64,000 bases of DNA from Oricola nitratireducens (GTDB lineage: Bacteria; Pseudomonadota; Alphaproteobacteria; Rhizobiales; Rhizobiaceae), in the NCBI RefSeq assembly GCF_014904745.1, contig NZ_JACZCS010000019.1:1-64000 (forward strand). The letters run 5' to 3'. Within the stretch, counting starts at the first letter, position 1, and the number at the start of each line of letters is the position of its first letter. This document shows, in pieces, positions 39,427 through 53,432 of this stretch. The notes beneath the pieces were generated by a model. The model did no database searches, was not told the DNA's origin, and saw nothing but the letters and a program-made list of their open reading frames with translations. A program made the position numbers and the translations under genes.

Positions 39427-40713
39427 TCACCCCGCCCGCTGCATCACCGCGAAGAAGAAGCCGTCCGTCCCCGTCGCGCGCGGCGTCAGCGTGATGCACT
39501 TCAGGTCGGCCGACCATGGCTGCGGCTTGTCGAACCCGAACAGATCCTGCCAGACCTCACCCGCCGACAGCAATTCGTAATCATCGTGCCGGTCGCCGAA
39601 AGCGTAGACCTGGTATTCGTTTTCCTGGGGAAATACGGAACAGGTCACGTAGACCAGAAAGCCGCCGGGCTTCACAAAGCGGCAAGCCTTGTCGAGCACC
39701 TCGGCCTGCTCCTCGATGCGCTTTTCGAGCGCGGCGGGCTGCAGCCGCCACTTGGCGTCGGGATTGCGCCGCCAGGTACCAGAGCCCGTGCAAGGCGCGT
39801 CGACGAGGACGCGGTCCATCCTGGCCTCCAGCGCCGAGAGATCGGCATCGGCGGCATGGACTTGTACATTGCGCGTGCCGGCGCGCTTCAACCGGTCGAA
39901 AATCGGCGCGAGGCGCGTCTTGTCGGCGTCCCAGGCATGGACCTGCCCCTTGTTTTCGAGCGCCGCGGAGAGCGCCAGCGTCTTGCCGCCGCCGCCGGCG
40001 CAGTAATCGAGGACCTGTTCGCCCGGCTGCGGATAGACGAGATCGGCGACGATCTGACTGCCCTCGTCCTGGATCTCGAACCAGCCCTTCTGGAAAGCCG
40101 GTTCGGCCTGGACGTTGGGCATGCGCGACGCGCCCTTGCCCGGCGCGATGCGCAGGCCCTGGCGGGCGATGACGGTCGGTTTTGCACCGGTCCTGGCAAG
40201 CTGCTTGAGAACCTTGTCGCGATCCGCCTTCAGCGTGTTGACGCGGAGATCGAGCGGCGCGCGCTCCGACAGGGCAGCGGCCTCGACGACCCATTCGTCG
40301 TCGAAATTCTCCTCGAAATAATCGGCGCACCAGTCGGGGATGTCGGCCTCGACATGCGGCTTGGCGAATGCGAAGTCGCGCTTCGCCGCGGCTTCCAGCA
40401 TATCTGCGGGGATTTCGGGCGCGAACTTGTCGTCGGCGAAAGCCTCGCGCATCTGGTCGAGCGAGACGTTCCATTGTCGCCACAGCGTGCCGAAGGCGAG
40501 CGCGGCGGCGGCGGCGTCATCCATCAGGTGGGCGGTCGAGAGCTTCTTGCGCAACGCGTCGTGGACGAGATTGCCGATCGCCGCGCGGTCGCCCGAGCCG
40601 GCGAAGCGATGCGACAGGCCCCAATCCTTCAGCGCATCGGCGGCCGGCCGCCGTCTCGTCTCGATATCCTGCAGCACTTCGATAGCTGCGCTGACCCGTC
40701 CGCCAAGGCGCAT
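39427..40713 (-). CDS. RsmB-family rRNA cytosine-C5 methyltransferase
   Basis: A 428-residue RsmB/NOL1/NOP2 enzyme that makes 5-methylcytosine in rRNA with SAM. The ATG at 40713 gives MRLGGRVSAAIEVLQ. The N-terminal NusB-like domain is followed by the methyltransferase: VLDYCAGGGGKTLALSAAL (SAM loop), VLVDAPCTGSGTWRRNPD (motif IV cysteine) and VYVTCSVFPQENEYQV (motif VI catalytic cysteine). The 5' flank holds the candidate small RNA on the other strand. Confidence 0.9.
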   Translation of the reverse strand: MRLGGRVSAAIEVLQDIETRRRPAADALKDWGLSHRFAGSGDRAAIGNLVHDALRKKLSTAHLMDDAAAAALAFGTLWRQWNVSLDQMREAFADDKFAPEIPADMLEAAAKRDFAFAKPHVEADIPDWCADYFEENFDDEWVVEAAALSERAPLDLRVNTLKADRDKVLKQLARTGAKPTVIARQGLRIAPGKGASRMPNVQAEPAFQKGWFEIQDEGSQIVADLVYPQPGEQVLDYCAGGGGKTLALSAALENKGQVHAWDADKTRLAPIFDRLKRAGTRNVQVHAADADLSALEARMDRVLVDAPCTGSGTWRRNPDAKWRLQPAALEKRIEEQAEVLDKACRFVKPGGFLVYVTCSVFPQENEYQVYAFGDRHDDYELLSAGEVWQDLFGFDKPQPWSADLKCITLTPRATGTDGFFFAVMQRAG

Positions 40714-40848
40714 GTCGTTCACATTCCGGTCTTTTTCGCTTCGTTGGCGGTGATGTAGCGGGGCGCGGAGGAAAATGCCATCGGCTTGCCGTCGCGATGC
40801 CCGAAAAACCTGCCGTTTGATCCTGATCAAACCGAAGCGGATAGAGGG

Positions 40849-40878
40849 TTGATATATACCAAAAAAGGAATGTATAAT
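40849..40878 (+). promoter_or_regulatory. Near-consensus sigma-70 promoter of the candidate small RNA
   Basis: TTGATA (40849-40854) and TATAAT (40873-40878) are separated by 18 bases, in a locally AT-rich patch. The -10 is perfect. No protein gene lies downstream on the plus strand; transcription would start near 40885. Confidence 0.7.
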
Positions 40879-40884
40879 TCCTCA

Positions 40885-41005
40885 CTTCCGGCAATGCCGG
40901 GTGCGTTCCTCCTGGAAGGATGCCGCCAGCCTCCTCCAAATCTCCTCCTGCGGGCTGGAGGCACTTCCACGAAAAAAGCCGGGGCAGCGATGCCCCGGCT
41001 TTATG
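40885..41005 (+). ncRNA. Candidate trans-acting small RNA with anti-Shine-Dalgarno loops
   Basis: About 120 bases between a near-consensus promoter and a Rho-independent terminator in the rsmB-katG gap. The hairpin TTCC-TCCT-GGAA (40906-40917) and a second hairpin with the stem CCAGCC/GGCTGG (40926-40931 with 40953-40958, extendable by TGCC/GGCA) expose CCTCC-type motifs; the second loop carries two (40931-40937 and 40942-40949). The RNA ends with the hairpin at 40975-41002. Small RNAs of Rhizobiales such as the alpha-r14 family (NfeR1) show this plan of anti-SD motifs in loops plus a terminator; I infer kinship from layout and length only. Confidence 0.6.
40974..41002. terminator. Bidirectional terminator between the small RNA and katG
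   Basis: AAAGCCGGGGCA and TGCCCCGGCTTT pair perfectly around a four-base loop (GCGA). On the minus strand six T follow at once, making it a strong katG terminator 25 bases after the stop; on the plus strand the tail TTTATGTTTTC is weaker but adequate. Confidence 0.88.
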
Positions 41006-41027
41006 TTTTCAACCGTTCCGGTTGCGA

Positions 41028-43271
<2,244 letters not shown>

Positions 43272-43275
43272 TCAT

Positions 43276-43292
43276 AATTACAAATTGTAATT
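43276..43292. promoter_or_regulatory. OxyR-type operator in the katG-oxyR gap
   Basis: AATTACAA-A-TTGTAATT is a perfect 8+1+8 dyad containing the T-N11-A core of LysR-family sites. It lies 84 bases before the katG start and 27 before the oxyR start, and is centred about 48 bases upstream of the presumed katG transcription start, a good position for activation of katG and self-repression of oxyR. Confidence 0.65.
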
Positions 43293-43318
43293 TCCGATGT
43301 GAACGATAAGAAAAAGCT

Positions 43319-44245
43319 ATGAAGTTGACCCTGAAGCAGATGCATTATTTCGACGCGCTGGCGCGCACGCTGCATTTCGGCAAGGCGGCCGCCTCGGTGA
43401 ACATTTCCCAGCCGGCCCTGTCGGCGCAGATCATGGATATGGAGGCCAAGCTCGAGCGCAAGCTGGTGGAACGGCGGCACGGCAGAATCGTGCTGACGGA
43501 AGCCGGCCAGCGCCTGTTGCCGCATATCCGCCGCATCCTGCGCGACACGCAGGCGCTGGAGGAGATGATGCTGCAAAACCGCGGCCTGCTGGTCGGAAGC
43601 CTGCGCATCGGCATGATCCCGACGATCGCGCCTTATCTGCTGCCGCGGCTGATCCCGCATTTGCAGGCGCATTATCCCAAGCTGGAACTGAAGGTGCGCG
43701 AGGCGGTCACCGACACGCTGGTGCAGGAACTGCTCGACGGCTCGCTCGACGTCATCGTCGCCGCGGAACCGATCGACGATTCCGGCCTTTATACGGAACA
43801 CCTGTTTCGCGACCGGTTCTTCATCGCCAGCGCCGCCGACGGCACCGACGTGCTGCACTCGCCGCTGAGCGAAGACCAGGTCGCGCTCGACAGGCTGCTG
43901 TTGCTCGACGAGGGCCATTGCCTGCGCGACCAGGCGCTTGCGGTCTGCGCGAAAGGCAAGGAACGGCGCCTGATCAATTTCGGCGCGACCTCGATGACGA
44001 CGCTGTTGCAGATGGTCTCGCACGGCATGGGCATGACGCTCCTGCCGGAGATCGCGGTTCCGTCCGAAACCGAAAACCTGCGCGGGTTGGCGATCACGCC
44101 GTTCGCCGATCCGATGCCGCATCGCGACATCGCTCTGTTCTGGCGCAAATCGTCGAAGCGGCTCCCCGATTTCGGCGCGCTGGCGCAGTCGATCCAGGCG
44201 GTGGCCGGGGAGTTGCTGGCGTCGGCGGAACCGGACGCGGCCTAG
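43319..44245 (+). CDS. oxyR: Hydrogen-peroxide-sensing LysR regulator
   Basis: A 308-residue LysR-type regulator. The helix-turn-helix is in FGKAAASVNISQPALSAQIM (residues 20-39). The two redox cysteines are C201 in DEGHCLRDQ and C210 in LAVC, nine residues apart as in E. coli (199 and 208), so disulfide switching should be conserved. Its position divergent from katG supports the assignment. It overlaps the end of the MAPEG gene by four bases, tail to tail. Confidence 0.95.
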   Translation: MKLTLKQMHYFDALARTLHFGKAAASVNISQPALSAQIMDMEAKLERKLVERRHGRIVLTEAGQRLLPHIRRILRDTQALEEMMLQNRGLLVGSLRIGMIPTIAPYLLPRLIPHLQAHYPKLELKVREAVTDTLVQELLDGSLDVIVAAEPIDDSGLYTEHLFRDRFFIASAADGTDVLHSPLSEDQVALDRLLLLDEGHCLRDQALAVCAKGKERRLINFGATSMTTLLQMVSHGMGMTLLPEIAVPSETENLRGLAITPFADPMPHRDIALFWRKSSKRLPDFGALAQSIQAVAGELLASAEPDAA

Positions 44246-44661
44246 CTTCCCGTCGTGATGATGTGGATGGCGAACCAGACCCACAGCACGATGACCGCCA
44301 GGAAACCGCCAATGAAGACGCGGCGGCGCAACTGCACGATGTTCGCGGTCAGATGCACCAGCGCGTGGACTATGCGCGAGGCGACGAAGAGCCAGGCGAA
44401 GACCAGCGCCGTCATGTCGACGCCGCCGGTCTGGTAGAAGGCGAGACAGACGACGTAGAACAGGACCGGCAGTTCGAACTGGTTGGAGACATTGCGCGCC
44501 GCCGACGCGCTCATTTCCGGATCGTTCGGGATCCTGAAGTCACGGCCGCGCGCCACGCCCGCCCTGACCGCCGCAATCCGGCGATTGCTCATGACGGCAT
44601 AGGCGACGAGCGTCAGGACGACCTGGACGATCACAGGCCAGAAGATGACTGTCTGGTTCAT
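44242..44661 (-). CDS. MAPEG family membrane protein
   Basis: A 139-residue protein with four membrane helices. MSNRRIAAVRAGVARGRDFR, the glutathione-binding NVSNQFELPVLFYVVCLAF and SRIVHALVHLTANIVQLRR are the family markers. MAPEG proteins are membrane glutathione transferases or relatives, but the substrate here is unknown. It lies downstream of guaB on the same strand (34-base gap). Confidence 0.9.
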   Translation of the reverse strand: MNQTVIFWPVIVQVVLTLVAYAVMSNRRIAAVRAGVARGRDFRIPNDPEMSASAARNVSNQFELPVLFYVVCLAFYQTGGVDMTALVFAWLFVASRIVHALVHLTANIVQLRRRVFIGGFLAVIVLWVWFAIHIITTGS

Positions 44662-44695
44662 GGGGAGTCCCGGTCCTGTCCGGCCGCGTCCTGGC

Positions 44696-46656
<1,961 letters not shown>

Positions 46657-46660
<4 letters not shown>

Positions 46661-47691
46661 GCGATGCCATCCCCGCCCCGATACGCGGCCGTTTTGCTTG
46701 GAAAGACCGCATGGCCTCGCCGTGGACGATTACGATCGCGGCTCCCCTTCTCGTCGCGCTGCTCGATCCGGGCCATTTCGCCACGATCGTCGCCATCGCC
46801 GTGAAAGCCTTCGCCGGGACCCTGCCCTATATCGCCATCGCCGTGCTGCTGATCGCGTGGCTGAAGGCGGCGGGCGCCGAAAGCGTAGTCGCCAAGGCGT
46901 TCCAGGGCCGTGAGAAACGGATGATCCTGCTCGCCGCGCTGTTCGGCGGGCTGGCGCCGTTCTGTTCCTGCGAGGTGATTCCGTTCATCGCGGGCCTTCT
47001 TGCCGTCGGCGCGCCGCTGCCGGCCGTCATGGCCTTCTGGCTGTCGTCGCCGCTGATCGACCCGCCGACGCTGTTCATCACGGCCGGCGCGCTCGGCTGG
47101 AATTTCGCCATCGCCAAGGCTATCGCGGCGGTCGGGCTCGGCCTGTTCGGCGGGTTCGCGATGCGGGCGATGATCGCGGGCGGCCTGTTTAGCAATCCGT
47201 TGCGCGAACGCCGTGGCGGCGGATGCGGCTGCGGCCCGTCGCCCTTCAAGGGCACGCCCGTCTGGCGCTTCTGGCGCGAGGAGAACCGCACCGCCCTCTT
47301 CCGCGACGAGCTTGCGGCAAACGCGCTGTTCCTCGTCAAGTGGCTGGCGCTCGCCTATGTGCTCGAAGCGCTTCTCATCACCTATGTCCCCGCGTCGGTG
47401 ATTGCCCATCTCGTCGGCGGCGACGGGATCGTGCCGATCGCGGTTGCCGCGCTCGTCGGCATGCCGGCCTATCTGAATTCCTATGTCGCGCCGCCACTGC
47501 TGGCCGGGCTCACCGACCAGGGCATGAGCAAGGGCGCGGCGATGGCGTTCATGATCGCGGGCGCCGTCAGTTCCGTTCCGGCGATGGCGGCGGTGTGGTC
47601 GCTGGTCGGACGTGGGGTCTTCGCGGCCTATCTGGGGTTCGGCCTTGCCGGCGCGATCCTCGCCGGTCTGCTGTTCCAACTCGTTGCATGA
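46657..47691 (+). CDS. DUF318/ArsP-type permease
   Basis: A 344-residue permease with about eight membrane helices, in the family that includes ArsP, the exporter of organic arsenicals. LAPFCSCEVIPFIAGLLAVG carries the CxC motif seen in this family, and LSSPLIDPPTLFITAGALGW follows. A cytoplasmic loop contains a second Cys cluster (RRGGGCGCGPSPF). It is encoded by an ATGA overlap after arsR, which suggests that the repressor controls the transporter; arsenic is one candidate substrate. Confidence 0.85.
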
Positions 47692-47701
47692 GGGCGTCAC
47701 A

Positions 47702-48634
47702 ATGATGGTTTCCGACATCACGACCGTGACGGTCACGGTCATGCCGGATGCGGCGGGATATGGCGCGCTGCTGGCGCCAGTCGGGATCGCGACGCCCTAC
47801 CAGTCGCCACTGGAGTTTGCCGTATCCGGCGGCTCCCTCTCTCTCACCGGCGAAACGACAACCGGCCAGATGGCGGCGCTGATCGAGCTTGCAGGCGACG
47901 GCCCCGCGACGCTGACCTATCGTTTCGCAGAGATCTCCGGCCACTACCCCGAAGCCCTGTTCCGCCACCGCGACAATCGCTTCACGCGGGCGGCGCAGGA
48001 TCTCGTGCGCGATGCGCGCCGCATCGCCGAGGAGGTCCCCGACGGCCATGCGGCCATCGCCGCGATCGTCAACGACACGGCGGAGAAATTCACCTATGGC
48101 CATCCGCCGACGAAATATTACGACGGAAAGGAAGAGATCCCGCATCTCGGCTGCGGCCTGACCGAAGGTTCCTGCGTCGACATCAACACCTACCTGATCG
48201 CGGCGCTTCGCTCTGCCGGTTTCGAGGCCGGATACGTCACCGGCTATTTCTTCCCGGCCGAGAAGAACGGCTGCTGCGAGGACATGCATTGCTGGGTCGT
48301 CACCCGCCACGCCGGCGCGGTGCTCGAATGGGACATCGCGCATCACCTGAAGATGGGGACGCGCGAGATCTGCTGCGGGCTGAACCCGAAACCGGGCAGC
48401 CGAGTCGCCGTCGCCCATTCCATGGGGCTCGATTTCCCGCAGGCGGGCGTCGCCGGTCTGAAGCTGATCGCCGAACCGGTGTGGCTAACCGGCGACGGCG
48501 GAACGGCGCGCGCGAAGCTGGACATCCGGATGCAAAAGGAAAAGCCCGGCGCAATGGCCGGGCTTTCGGGGGCCGGACTTTCCGGCGGCAACGCGATCCC
48601 GGTCACAGATCGAGCTGGTATGTCTCCGGGATGA
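47702..48634 (+). CDS. Transglutaminase-like cysteine protease family protein
   Basis: A 310-residue protein with a transglutaminase-like core. The Cys is in LTEGSCVDINTYLIAALRSA, the His in CCEDMHCWVVTRHAG and the Asp in LEWDIAHHLKMG, in the right order. Extra cysteines (NGCCEDMHC, REICCGLNP) are unusual. An N-terminal beta domain of about 110 residues resembles the bacterial transglutaminase N-terminal module. It starts 10 bases after the permease stop; MM codons leave a three-base uncertainty. Its last 32 bases overlap the convergent MBL gene. Confidence 0.83.
   Translation: MMVSDITTVTVTVMPDAAGYGALLAPVGIATPYQSPLEFAVSGGSLSLTGETTTGQMAALIELAGDGPATLTYRFAEISGHYPEALFRHRDNRFTRAAQDLVRDARRIAEEVPDGHAAIAAIVNDTAEKFTYGHPPTKYYDGKEEIPHLGCGLTEGSCVDINTYLIAALRSAGFEAGYVTGYFFPAEKNGCCEDMHCWVVTRHAGAVLEWDIAHHLKMGTREICCGLNPKPGSRVAVAHSMGLDFPQAGVAGLKLIAEPVWLTGDGGTARAKLDIRMQKEKPGAMAGLSGAGLSGGNAIPVTDRAGMSPG
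48541..48566 (-). terminator. Terminator of the MBL gene, inside the transglutaminase gene
   Basis: AAAGCCCGGC and GCCGGGCTTT form a ten-base stem around GCAATG. On the minus strand the stem is followed by TCCTTTTGC after the stem's own T run. It lies 37 bases past the MBL stop, yet within the last 100 bases of the convergent transglutaminase coding region. Confidence 0.7.
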
Positions 48635-49571
48635 AGCGGTAGCCCTCGCCCATCGCCTCGACAAATCCGACCGCCGGGAACGGCATGTGATAGCCGATGA
48701 AGGCCAACCGGTCGGTGGCGATCATGTCGAAGACACGTCTGCGGGAAGCAGCGGCGGCGGCCTTGTCGGTGTCGAACAAGACCTCCCAGTCCGGACGCTG
48801 CAGCGACAGGACGAAATGGTTCGCCGTGTCGGCGGTGATCATCGCGGTCTTGCCGCCGGATTCGACCGTGAAAACCATGTGGCCGGGCGTGTGGCCGAAG
48901 GCAGCCATGCCGGTAATACCCGAAGCAACGCTGTCGCCATCGCCAATGAAGGTCATCTTTTCGGCTAGCGGAACGACCTTCGCCTCGACCATGGCATGAC
49001 CGCGCTCGGCGGGTGTGCCCATCCGGTCGTCGCTCGACCAGAAATCATACTCGGTCCTGCCGGCCACATAGGCGGCATTCGGATAGGCCGGCGCGTCGCC
49101 TTCCATCAGGCCGCCGATATGGTCCGGGTGCATGTGGGTGATGACGACATGGGTGACCTGGTCGGGCATGTATCCGGACGCCTGCAGATTGGCGAGCGTC
49201 TGGCCGACACCACCCTCGCGCCCGCCTTCGCCATTGCCGGTATCGAACAGGATCAGCTCGTTGCCGGTATTGATCAGCGTCGGCGCGAAGGTGAACTGCA
49301 TCTGGTCGACGGGCAGGTAATTCTCCGTCAGCAACGCCTCGACCTCGTCTTTCGAGACATTGGTGCCGAATATCTTCCGCGGATCGGGAACATTGCGATG
49401 CCCGTCGGACAGTACCGTGACCTCGAAATCGCCGAGCGAAAACCGCTTGAAGGCGGCCGGCATGGTCATCGCCATGGGCACCTCGGCCTGGGCCGCGCGG
49501 GTCATGATCATCGGCGCGGTCAGCGCCGCGGCGCCCGACAGTTTGAAAAGCGAACGTCTGGAAAGCTGCAT
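48603..49571 (-). CDS. MBL-fold metallo-hydrolase, Tat-exported
   Basis: A 322-residue metallo-beta-lactamase-fold hydrolase. The N-terminus (LSRRSLFKLSGAAALTAP) is a twin-arginine signal and cleavage is likely after AAQA. The metal-binding motif is VITHMHPDHIGGL, with the further ligands in GHTPGHMVF, ITADTA and FIGYHMPFP. The substrate is unknown; this exported subgroup includes lactonase and quorum-quenching-like enzymes. It is convergent with the transglutaminase gene and divergent from the MFS gene. Confidence 0.9.
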   Translation of the reverse strand: MQLSRRSLFKLSGAAALTAPMIMTRAAQAEVPMAMTMPAAFKRFSLGDFEVTVLSDGHRNVPDPRKIFGTNVSKDEVEALLTENYLPVDQMQFTFAPTLINTGNELILFDTGNGEGGREGGVGQTLANLQASGYMPDQVTHVVITHMHPDHIGGLMEGDAPAYPNAAYVAGRTEYDFWSSDDRMGTPAERGHAMVEAKVVPLAEKMTFIGDGDSVASGITGMAAFGHTPGHMVFTVESGGKTAMITADTANHFVLSLQRPDWEVLFDTDKAAAAASRRRVFDMIATDRLAFIGYHMPFPAVGFVEAMGEGYRFIPETYQLDL

Positions 49572-49773
49572 CTATTCTTTCTCCCTCGTGGTTTTGACAG
49601 GCAGGAAATGGCGTAGCGTCACGTTCCGGCAATGGCGTTCACGGCAAATGTGATTGACGCTCCGTCAACCGGGACGAAACCGTATCCAAGGGCGGAAAGT
49701 ATCCGCGCGGCGCTTGCCATCGGCGTCGGCTGCGCCATAACACGCTGGACAACCCTCGCCGGAAACCCGCCCG

Positions 49774-51189
49774 TTGAATCGCACCGTTCCCCTCGTCCTC
49801 GCCGTCGCGCTTTTCATGGAACAGATGGATTCCACCGTGATCGCGACCGCGCTGCCGGCGATCGCCACCGATATCGGCACCAACCCGATCGCACTGAAGC
49901 TGGCACTGACGGCCTATCTCGTCGCGCTGGCGATCTTCATCCCGATTTCCGGCTGGATGGCCGACCGGTTCGGCGCGCGCCGGGTCTTCGCCATCGCCAT
50001 CGCGGTGTTCATGACCGGATCGATCGCCTGCGCGATGTCCGGCTCGCTGTTCCAGTTCGTGGTTTCGCGTTTCCTGCAGGGCATGGGCGGGGCGATGATG
50101 ACACCGGTCGGCCGGCTGGTGCTGGTGCGCTCGACGGAGAAGTCGGACCTCGTCAACGCCATGGCCTGGTTGACAATCCCGGCTCTGATCGGGCCGCTGG
50201 CCGGACCGCCGGTCGGCGGTTTCCTGACGACCTTCCTGTCCTGGCACTGGATCTTCCTGGTCAACATCCCGATCGGGACGGCCGGAATCATCTTCGCGCT
50301 GACGCTCCTGCCGGCTGGCGAAACGCCGCCCGCAAAACGCGTCGACTGGACCGGTTTCGTGCTCGCCGGCGCCGCGGCGGCGGGCGTCGTCTTCGGCCTG
50401 TCGGTGATCAGTCTGCCGGCCCTGCCGCCGGTCTGGGGCGTCATCGCCACGCTGGGCGGCGTGTCAGCGTTCCTGGCCTATCTGCATCACGCCGGCCGCA
50501 CGCCCAATCCGCTGCTCGATCCGAAACTGTTCCGCAACCGGACTTTCCGCTGGACGCTGGTCGGGATGAACCTGTTCCGCATCGGGGCCGGCGCGGTGCC
50601 GTTCCTCCTGCCGCTGATGCTGCAGCTAGGCTTCGGCCTGACGCCGTTTCAGTCGGGCATGATCACCTTCGTTTCCGCCGGCGGCGCCATCGTGATGAAA
50701 TTCACCGTCAAGCGCATCCTGCGCGCCGGCGGTTTCCGCATGGTGCTGATCGGCGCGGCCGGCGGCGCATCGCTGTCGATTGCCGTCAACGGGCTGTTCA
50801 CGCCGACAACGCCGGTCGTCCTGATCATGGTCACACTGTTTGCCAGCGGGCTGGTGCGCTCGCTCTTCTTCACATCGGCCAACGCGCTGACCTTCGCGGA
50901 AATCGACGACAGGAATGCGGCGCCGGCGACCGCGATCACCTCGGCGATGCAACAGGTCGCGATCGCTGTCGGCGTGGCTCTGGCGGGCGGCATCCTCGAA
51001 ATCGTCAGCAGTCTCAATGGCGGCGTGCTGACCGTGTCCGCCTTCCATCTCGCCTTCTTCGTGATCGCGGCGATAACGGCGTTCGCGATCGTTCCGTTCC
51101 TCGCCCTGCCGCCGAACGCGGGCGAAGCCGTGTCGGGGCATGCGATCAGCCAGGCCGGCGGGCGGGCCGCATCACCCGTGCGCCGGTGA
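49774..51189 (+). CDS. MFS transporter, DHA2-like drug exporter family
   Basis: A 471-residue major facilitator protein with about 14 membrane helices. [20 protein letters not shown] (helix 1), [13 protein letters not shown] (motif A loop) and [20 protein letters not shown] (motif C) are typical of the EmrB/QacA branch of proton-driven drug exporters. The only available start is the TTG at 49774. Its last 18 bases overlap the end of rlmE. Confidence 0.9.
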   Translation: MNRTVPLVLAVALFMEQMDSTVIATALPAIATDIGTNPIALKLALTAYLVALAIFIPISGWMADRFGARRVFAIAIAVFMTGSIACAMSGSLFQFVVSRFLQGMGGAMMTPVGRLVLVRSTEKSDLVNAMAWLTIPALIGPLAGPPVGGFLTTFLSWHWIFLVNIPIGTAGIIFALTLLPAGETPPAKRVDWTGFVLAGAAAAGVVFGLSVISLPALPPVWGVIATLGGVSAFLAYLHHAGRTPNPLLDPKLFRNRTFRWTLVGMNLFRIGAGAVPFLLPLMLQLGFGLTPFQSGMITFVSAGGAIVMKFTVKRILRAGGFRMVLIGAAGGASLSIAVNGLFTPTTPVVLIMVTLFASGLVRSLFFTSANALTFAEIDDRNAAPATAITSAMQQVAIAVGVALAGGILEIVSSLNGGVLTVSAFHLAFFVIAAITAFAIVPFLALPPNAGEAVSGHAISQAGGRAASPVRR

Positions 51190-51912
51190 ATCCTCGTCCC
51201 CGCTGTGGCCTTTGAAGTCCTTGGCGACAATATAAAGTTCGACCGACTCCGAACGTGAGGAGGGCGGCTTAATGTGGATGACGCTCTTGAAGTTGCGTTT
51301 CAGGAGATCGAGCAGGTCCTTTTCCGTGCCACCCTGGAAGGTCTTGGCGAGGAAATGCCCGCCAGGCTTGAGAACGCGGACGGCGAAATCGGCGGCGACC
51401 TCGATAAGATGCATGGTGCGCAAATGATCGGTCTGGCGGTGGCCGATGGTCGGCGCCGCCATGTCGGAGACGACGACGTCAGGCTTGCCGCCGAGCGCCT
51501 CGATCAGCTTTTGTGGCGCGTCGTCGTCGAGAAAATCCATCTGCAGGACCTCGACGCCCGGCATCGGGTCCATCTCCAGATAGTCGATCGCCGCGATGCG
51601 CTTGTCCTCGTTGGTCGAGCCGACACGCACGGCCGCGACCTGGCACCAGCCGCCGGGCGCCGCGCCGAGGTCGATCACCCGGTCGCCCTTCTTCAGGATA
51701 TGGTGCTTGTCGTCGATCTCGATCAGCTTGTAGGCGGCGCGCGAGCGCATGCCCTCGGCCTTGGCGCGCTGGACATAGGGATCGTTGATCTGGCGCTCGA
51801 TCCAGCGCCGGGACGAGTTCTTCAGTCCCCTGCCCTTCTTGACGCGCTGGTTGAGCGAACGCCCGCCCCGTCCGGACAGCGCGCCGCCGCGCGGCGGTTT
51901 CTTTGCCGTCAT
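51172..51912 (-). CDS. rlmE: 23S rRNA (uridine(2552)-2'-O)-methyltransferase
   Basis: FtsJ/RlmE, which methylates the ribose of U2552 in the A loop of 23S rRNA, late in 50S assembly. It is 246 residues; the start at 51912 follows from the overlap with the upstream gene. Motifs are [20 protein letters not shown] (SAM), [19 protein letters not shown] and the K-D-K-E residues in [14 protein letters not shown] and [13 protein letters not shown]. Its basic N-terminal tail (about 35 residues) is longer than in E. coli. Confidence 0.96.
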   Translation of the reverse strand: MTAKKPPRGGALSGRGGRSLNQRVKKGRGLKNSSRRWIERQINDPYVQRAKAEGMRSRAAYKLIEIDDKHHILKKGDRVIDLGAAPGGWCQVAAVRVGSTNEDKRIAAIDYLEMDPMPGVEVLQMDFLDDDAPQKLIEALGGKPDVVVSDMAAPTIGHRQTDHLRTMHLIEVAADFAVRVLKPGGHFLAKTFQGGTEKDLLDLLKRNFKSVIHIKPPSSRSESVELYIVAKDFKGHSGDEDSPAHG

Positions 51913-53432
51913 GATCCGTTCCTTTGCGGCCGGTTGCGCCACGGATTGGCGCCGCGCTGCCACGCGCCGTCGGCGGCCATCATCTCGGTCAGGATGCCCT
52001 CGCGCAAGCCGCGGTCGGCGACGCGCAACCGTTGCGACGGCCAGACCCGGCGGATCGCCTCGAGGATCGCGCATCCGGCCATGACGAGGTCGGCCCGGTC
52101 GGCGCCGATGCAGGGATTGGCGACGCGCTCGTCGAAGGACCAGGACAACAGCCGCGCATTCATGGCATCGACCTCGGCCGACGTCATCCAAAGCCCGTCG
52201 ACGCGGCGGCGATCGTAACGCGGCAGGTCGAGATGGATGCCGGCGAGCGTCGTCACCGTGCCGGAGGTACCGAGCAGGTGGAAGCCTTCATTGCCGACGC
52301 GGTCGGCAAGCCGGTCGCGGTCCTCGAAACGGTGCAGCAGATCGGTTGCGAAATCGGTCATGTCGGCGAAGACCTGCTCGCTGACATCGCGGCCGTCGAA
52401 CTTCTCCGACAGGGTGACGACGCCGACCTGGAGCGACGTCCAGGCGACGATGTGGTCAGCGAGACGCCGCGAGCGACGATCCTTGACGTCGACCAGCGCG
52501 ATCTCGGACGACCCGCCGCCAATATCGAACAGGACGACGGAATCGGTGTCGCGGCCGACCAGCGACGAGCAGCCGCTGACCGCCAGCCGCGCCTCGGTCT
52601 CGCGGTCGACGATCTCCAGCTTCAGCCCGGTCTCCTCGCGCACGCGCTGGAGAAATTCTTCGCCGTTCTCTGCCGCCCGGCAGGCTTCCGTCGCGATCAG
52701 CCGCATGCGCCGGATCGGCCGCGCGCCCAGCTTGTCGCGGCACACCTTCAGCGCCTCGACGGCGCGGTCCATTGCCGCGTCGGACAGACGGCCAGTGCGC
52801 GACAGGCCCTCGCCGAGCCGCACGATGCGCGAGAACGCGTCAACGACGCGGAACTGGCCGGGCCGTGTCGGCGCCGCGACCAGCAGGCGGCAATTGTTGG
52901 TGCCGAGATCGAGCGCGGCATAGAGATCGGCCGGGCGTGGCGCGTAGGCGCGCCGGGGCGGGGCCGCGGGCTGCGGCGCGGGCGACTCCGGCCTTCGGAC
53001 GGACTGCTGGCCGGTCTCGCCGCCCGGCTGTGGCGGTACGGCGACATGGGCATGCGGTTTCTTGCGGCCGCGGCGGCGCTTGCGGCGCGGCGGCGCGGAT
53101 GCATCGGCTTTCTTCGCAGTATCGTCGGATTTTTCGCGCGCGACGGCGTTCACCGGCGCGTTCTCGGCCGGTTTCTGCCCGCCCCTGCGGCGTCGGCGGC
53201 GCTTGCGCCCCTTCTTTTCCTTGTGGTGATCGAGCCTTCCGTCCTGCGCCGCGCCGGCGGGATCGCTCGCGATCCCTTCCCCATTGCGCTGCTTCGCAGC
53301 ATGATCCGGCGTCCCGTTGACGGATTTCTCCGCTTCGCCGGATCTGCCGGCCGGTCGCGAGCCCTGCGGATCGAAACCGGATTCGGAAGGCGCAGATCGG
53401 GATGCGACGGCATCCGACCCGGTGTCCTTCAC
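51909..53432 (-). CDS. Ppx/GppA-family phosphatase with long basic N-terminal tail
   Basis: A 507-residue exopolyphosphatase/guanosine pentaphosphatase family protein. The ASKHA fold begins at about residue 168 ([18 protein letters not shown]) and includes [33 protein letters not shown] and [12 protein letters not shown]. The first 165 residues are low-complexity and very basic, with runs such as [15 protein letters not shown], and look unfolded. The gene overlaps rlmE by four bases, so the two are translated together. Confidence 0.9.
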   Translation of the reverse strand: MKDTGSDAVASRSAPSESGFDPQGSRPAGRSGEAEKSVNGTPDHAAKQRNGEGIASDPAGAAQDGRLDHHKEKKGRKRRRRRRGGQKPAENAPVNAVAREKSDDTAKKADASAPPRRKRRRGRKKPHAHVAVPPQPGGETGQQSVRRPESPAPQPAAPPRRAYAPRPADLYAALDLGTNNCRLLVAAPTRPGQFRVVDAFSRIVRLGEGLSRTGRLSDAAMDRAVEALKVCRDKLGARPIRRMRLIATEACRAAENGEEFLQRVREETGLKLEIVDRETEARLAVSGCSSLVGRDTDSVVLFDIGGGSSEIALVDVKDRRSRRLADHIVAWTSLQVGVVTLSEKFDGRDVSEQVFADMTDFATDLLHRFEDRDRLADRVGNEGFHLLGTSGTVTTLAGIHLDLPRYDRRRVDGLWMTSAEVDAMNARLLSWSFDERVANPCIGADRADLVMAGCAILEAIRRVWPSQRLRVADRGLREGILTEMMAADGAWQRGANPWRNRPQRNGS

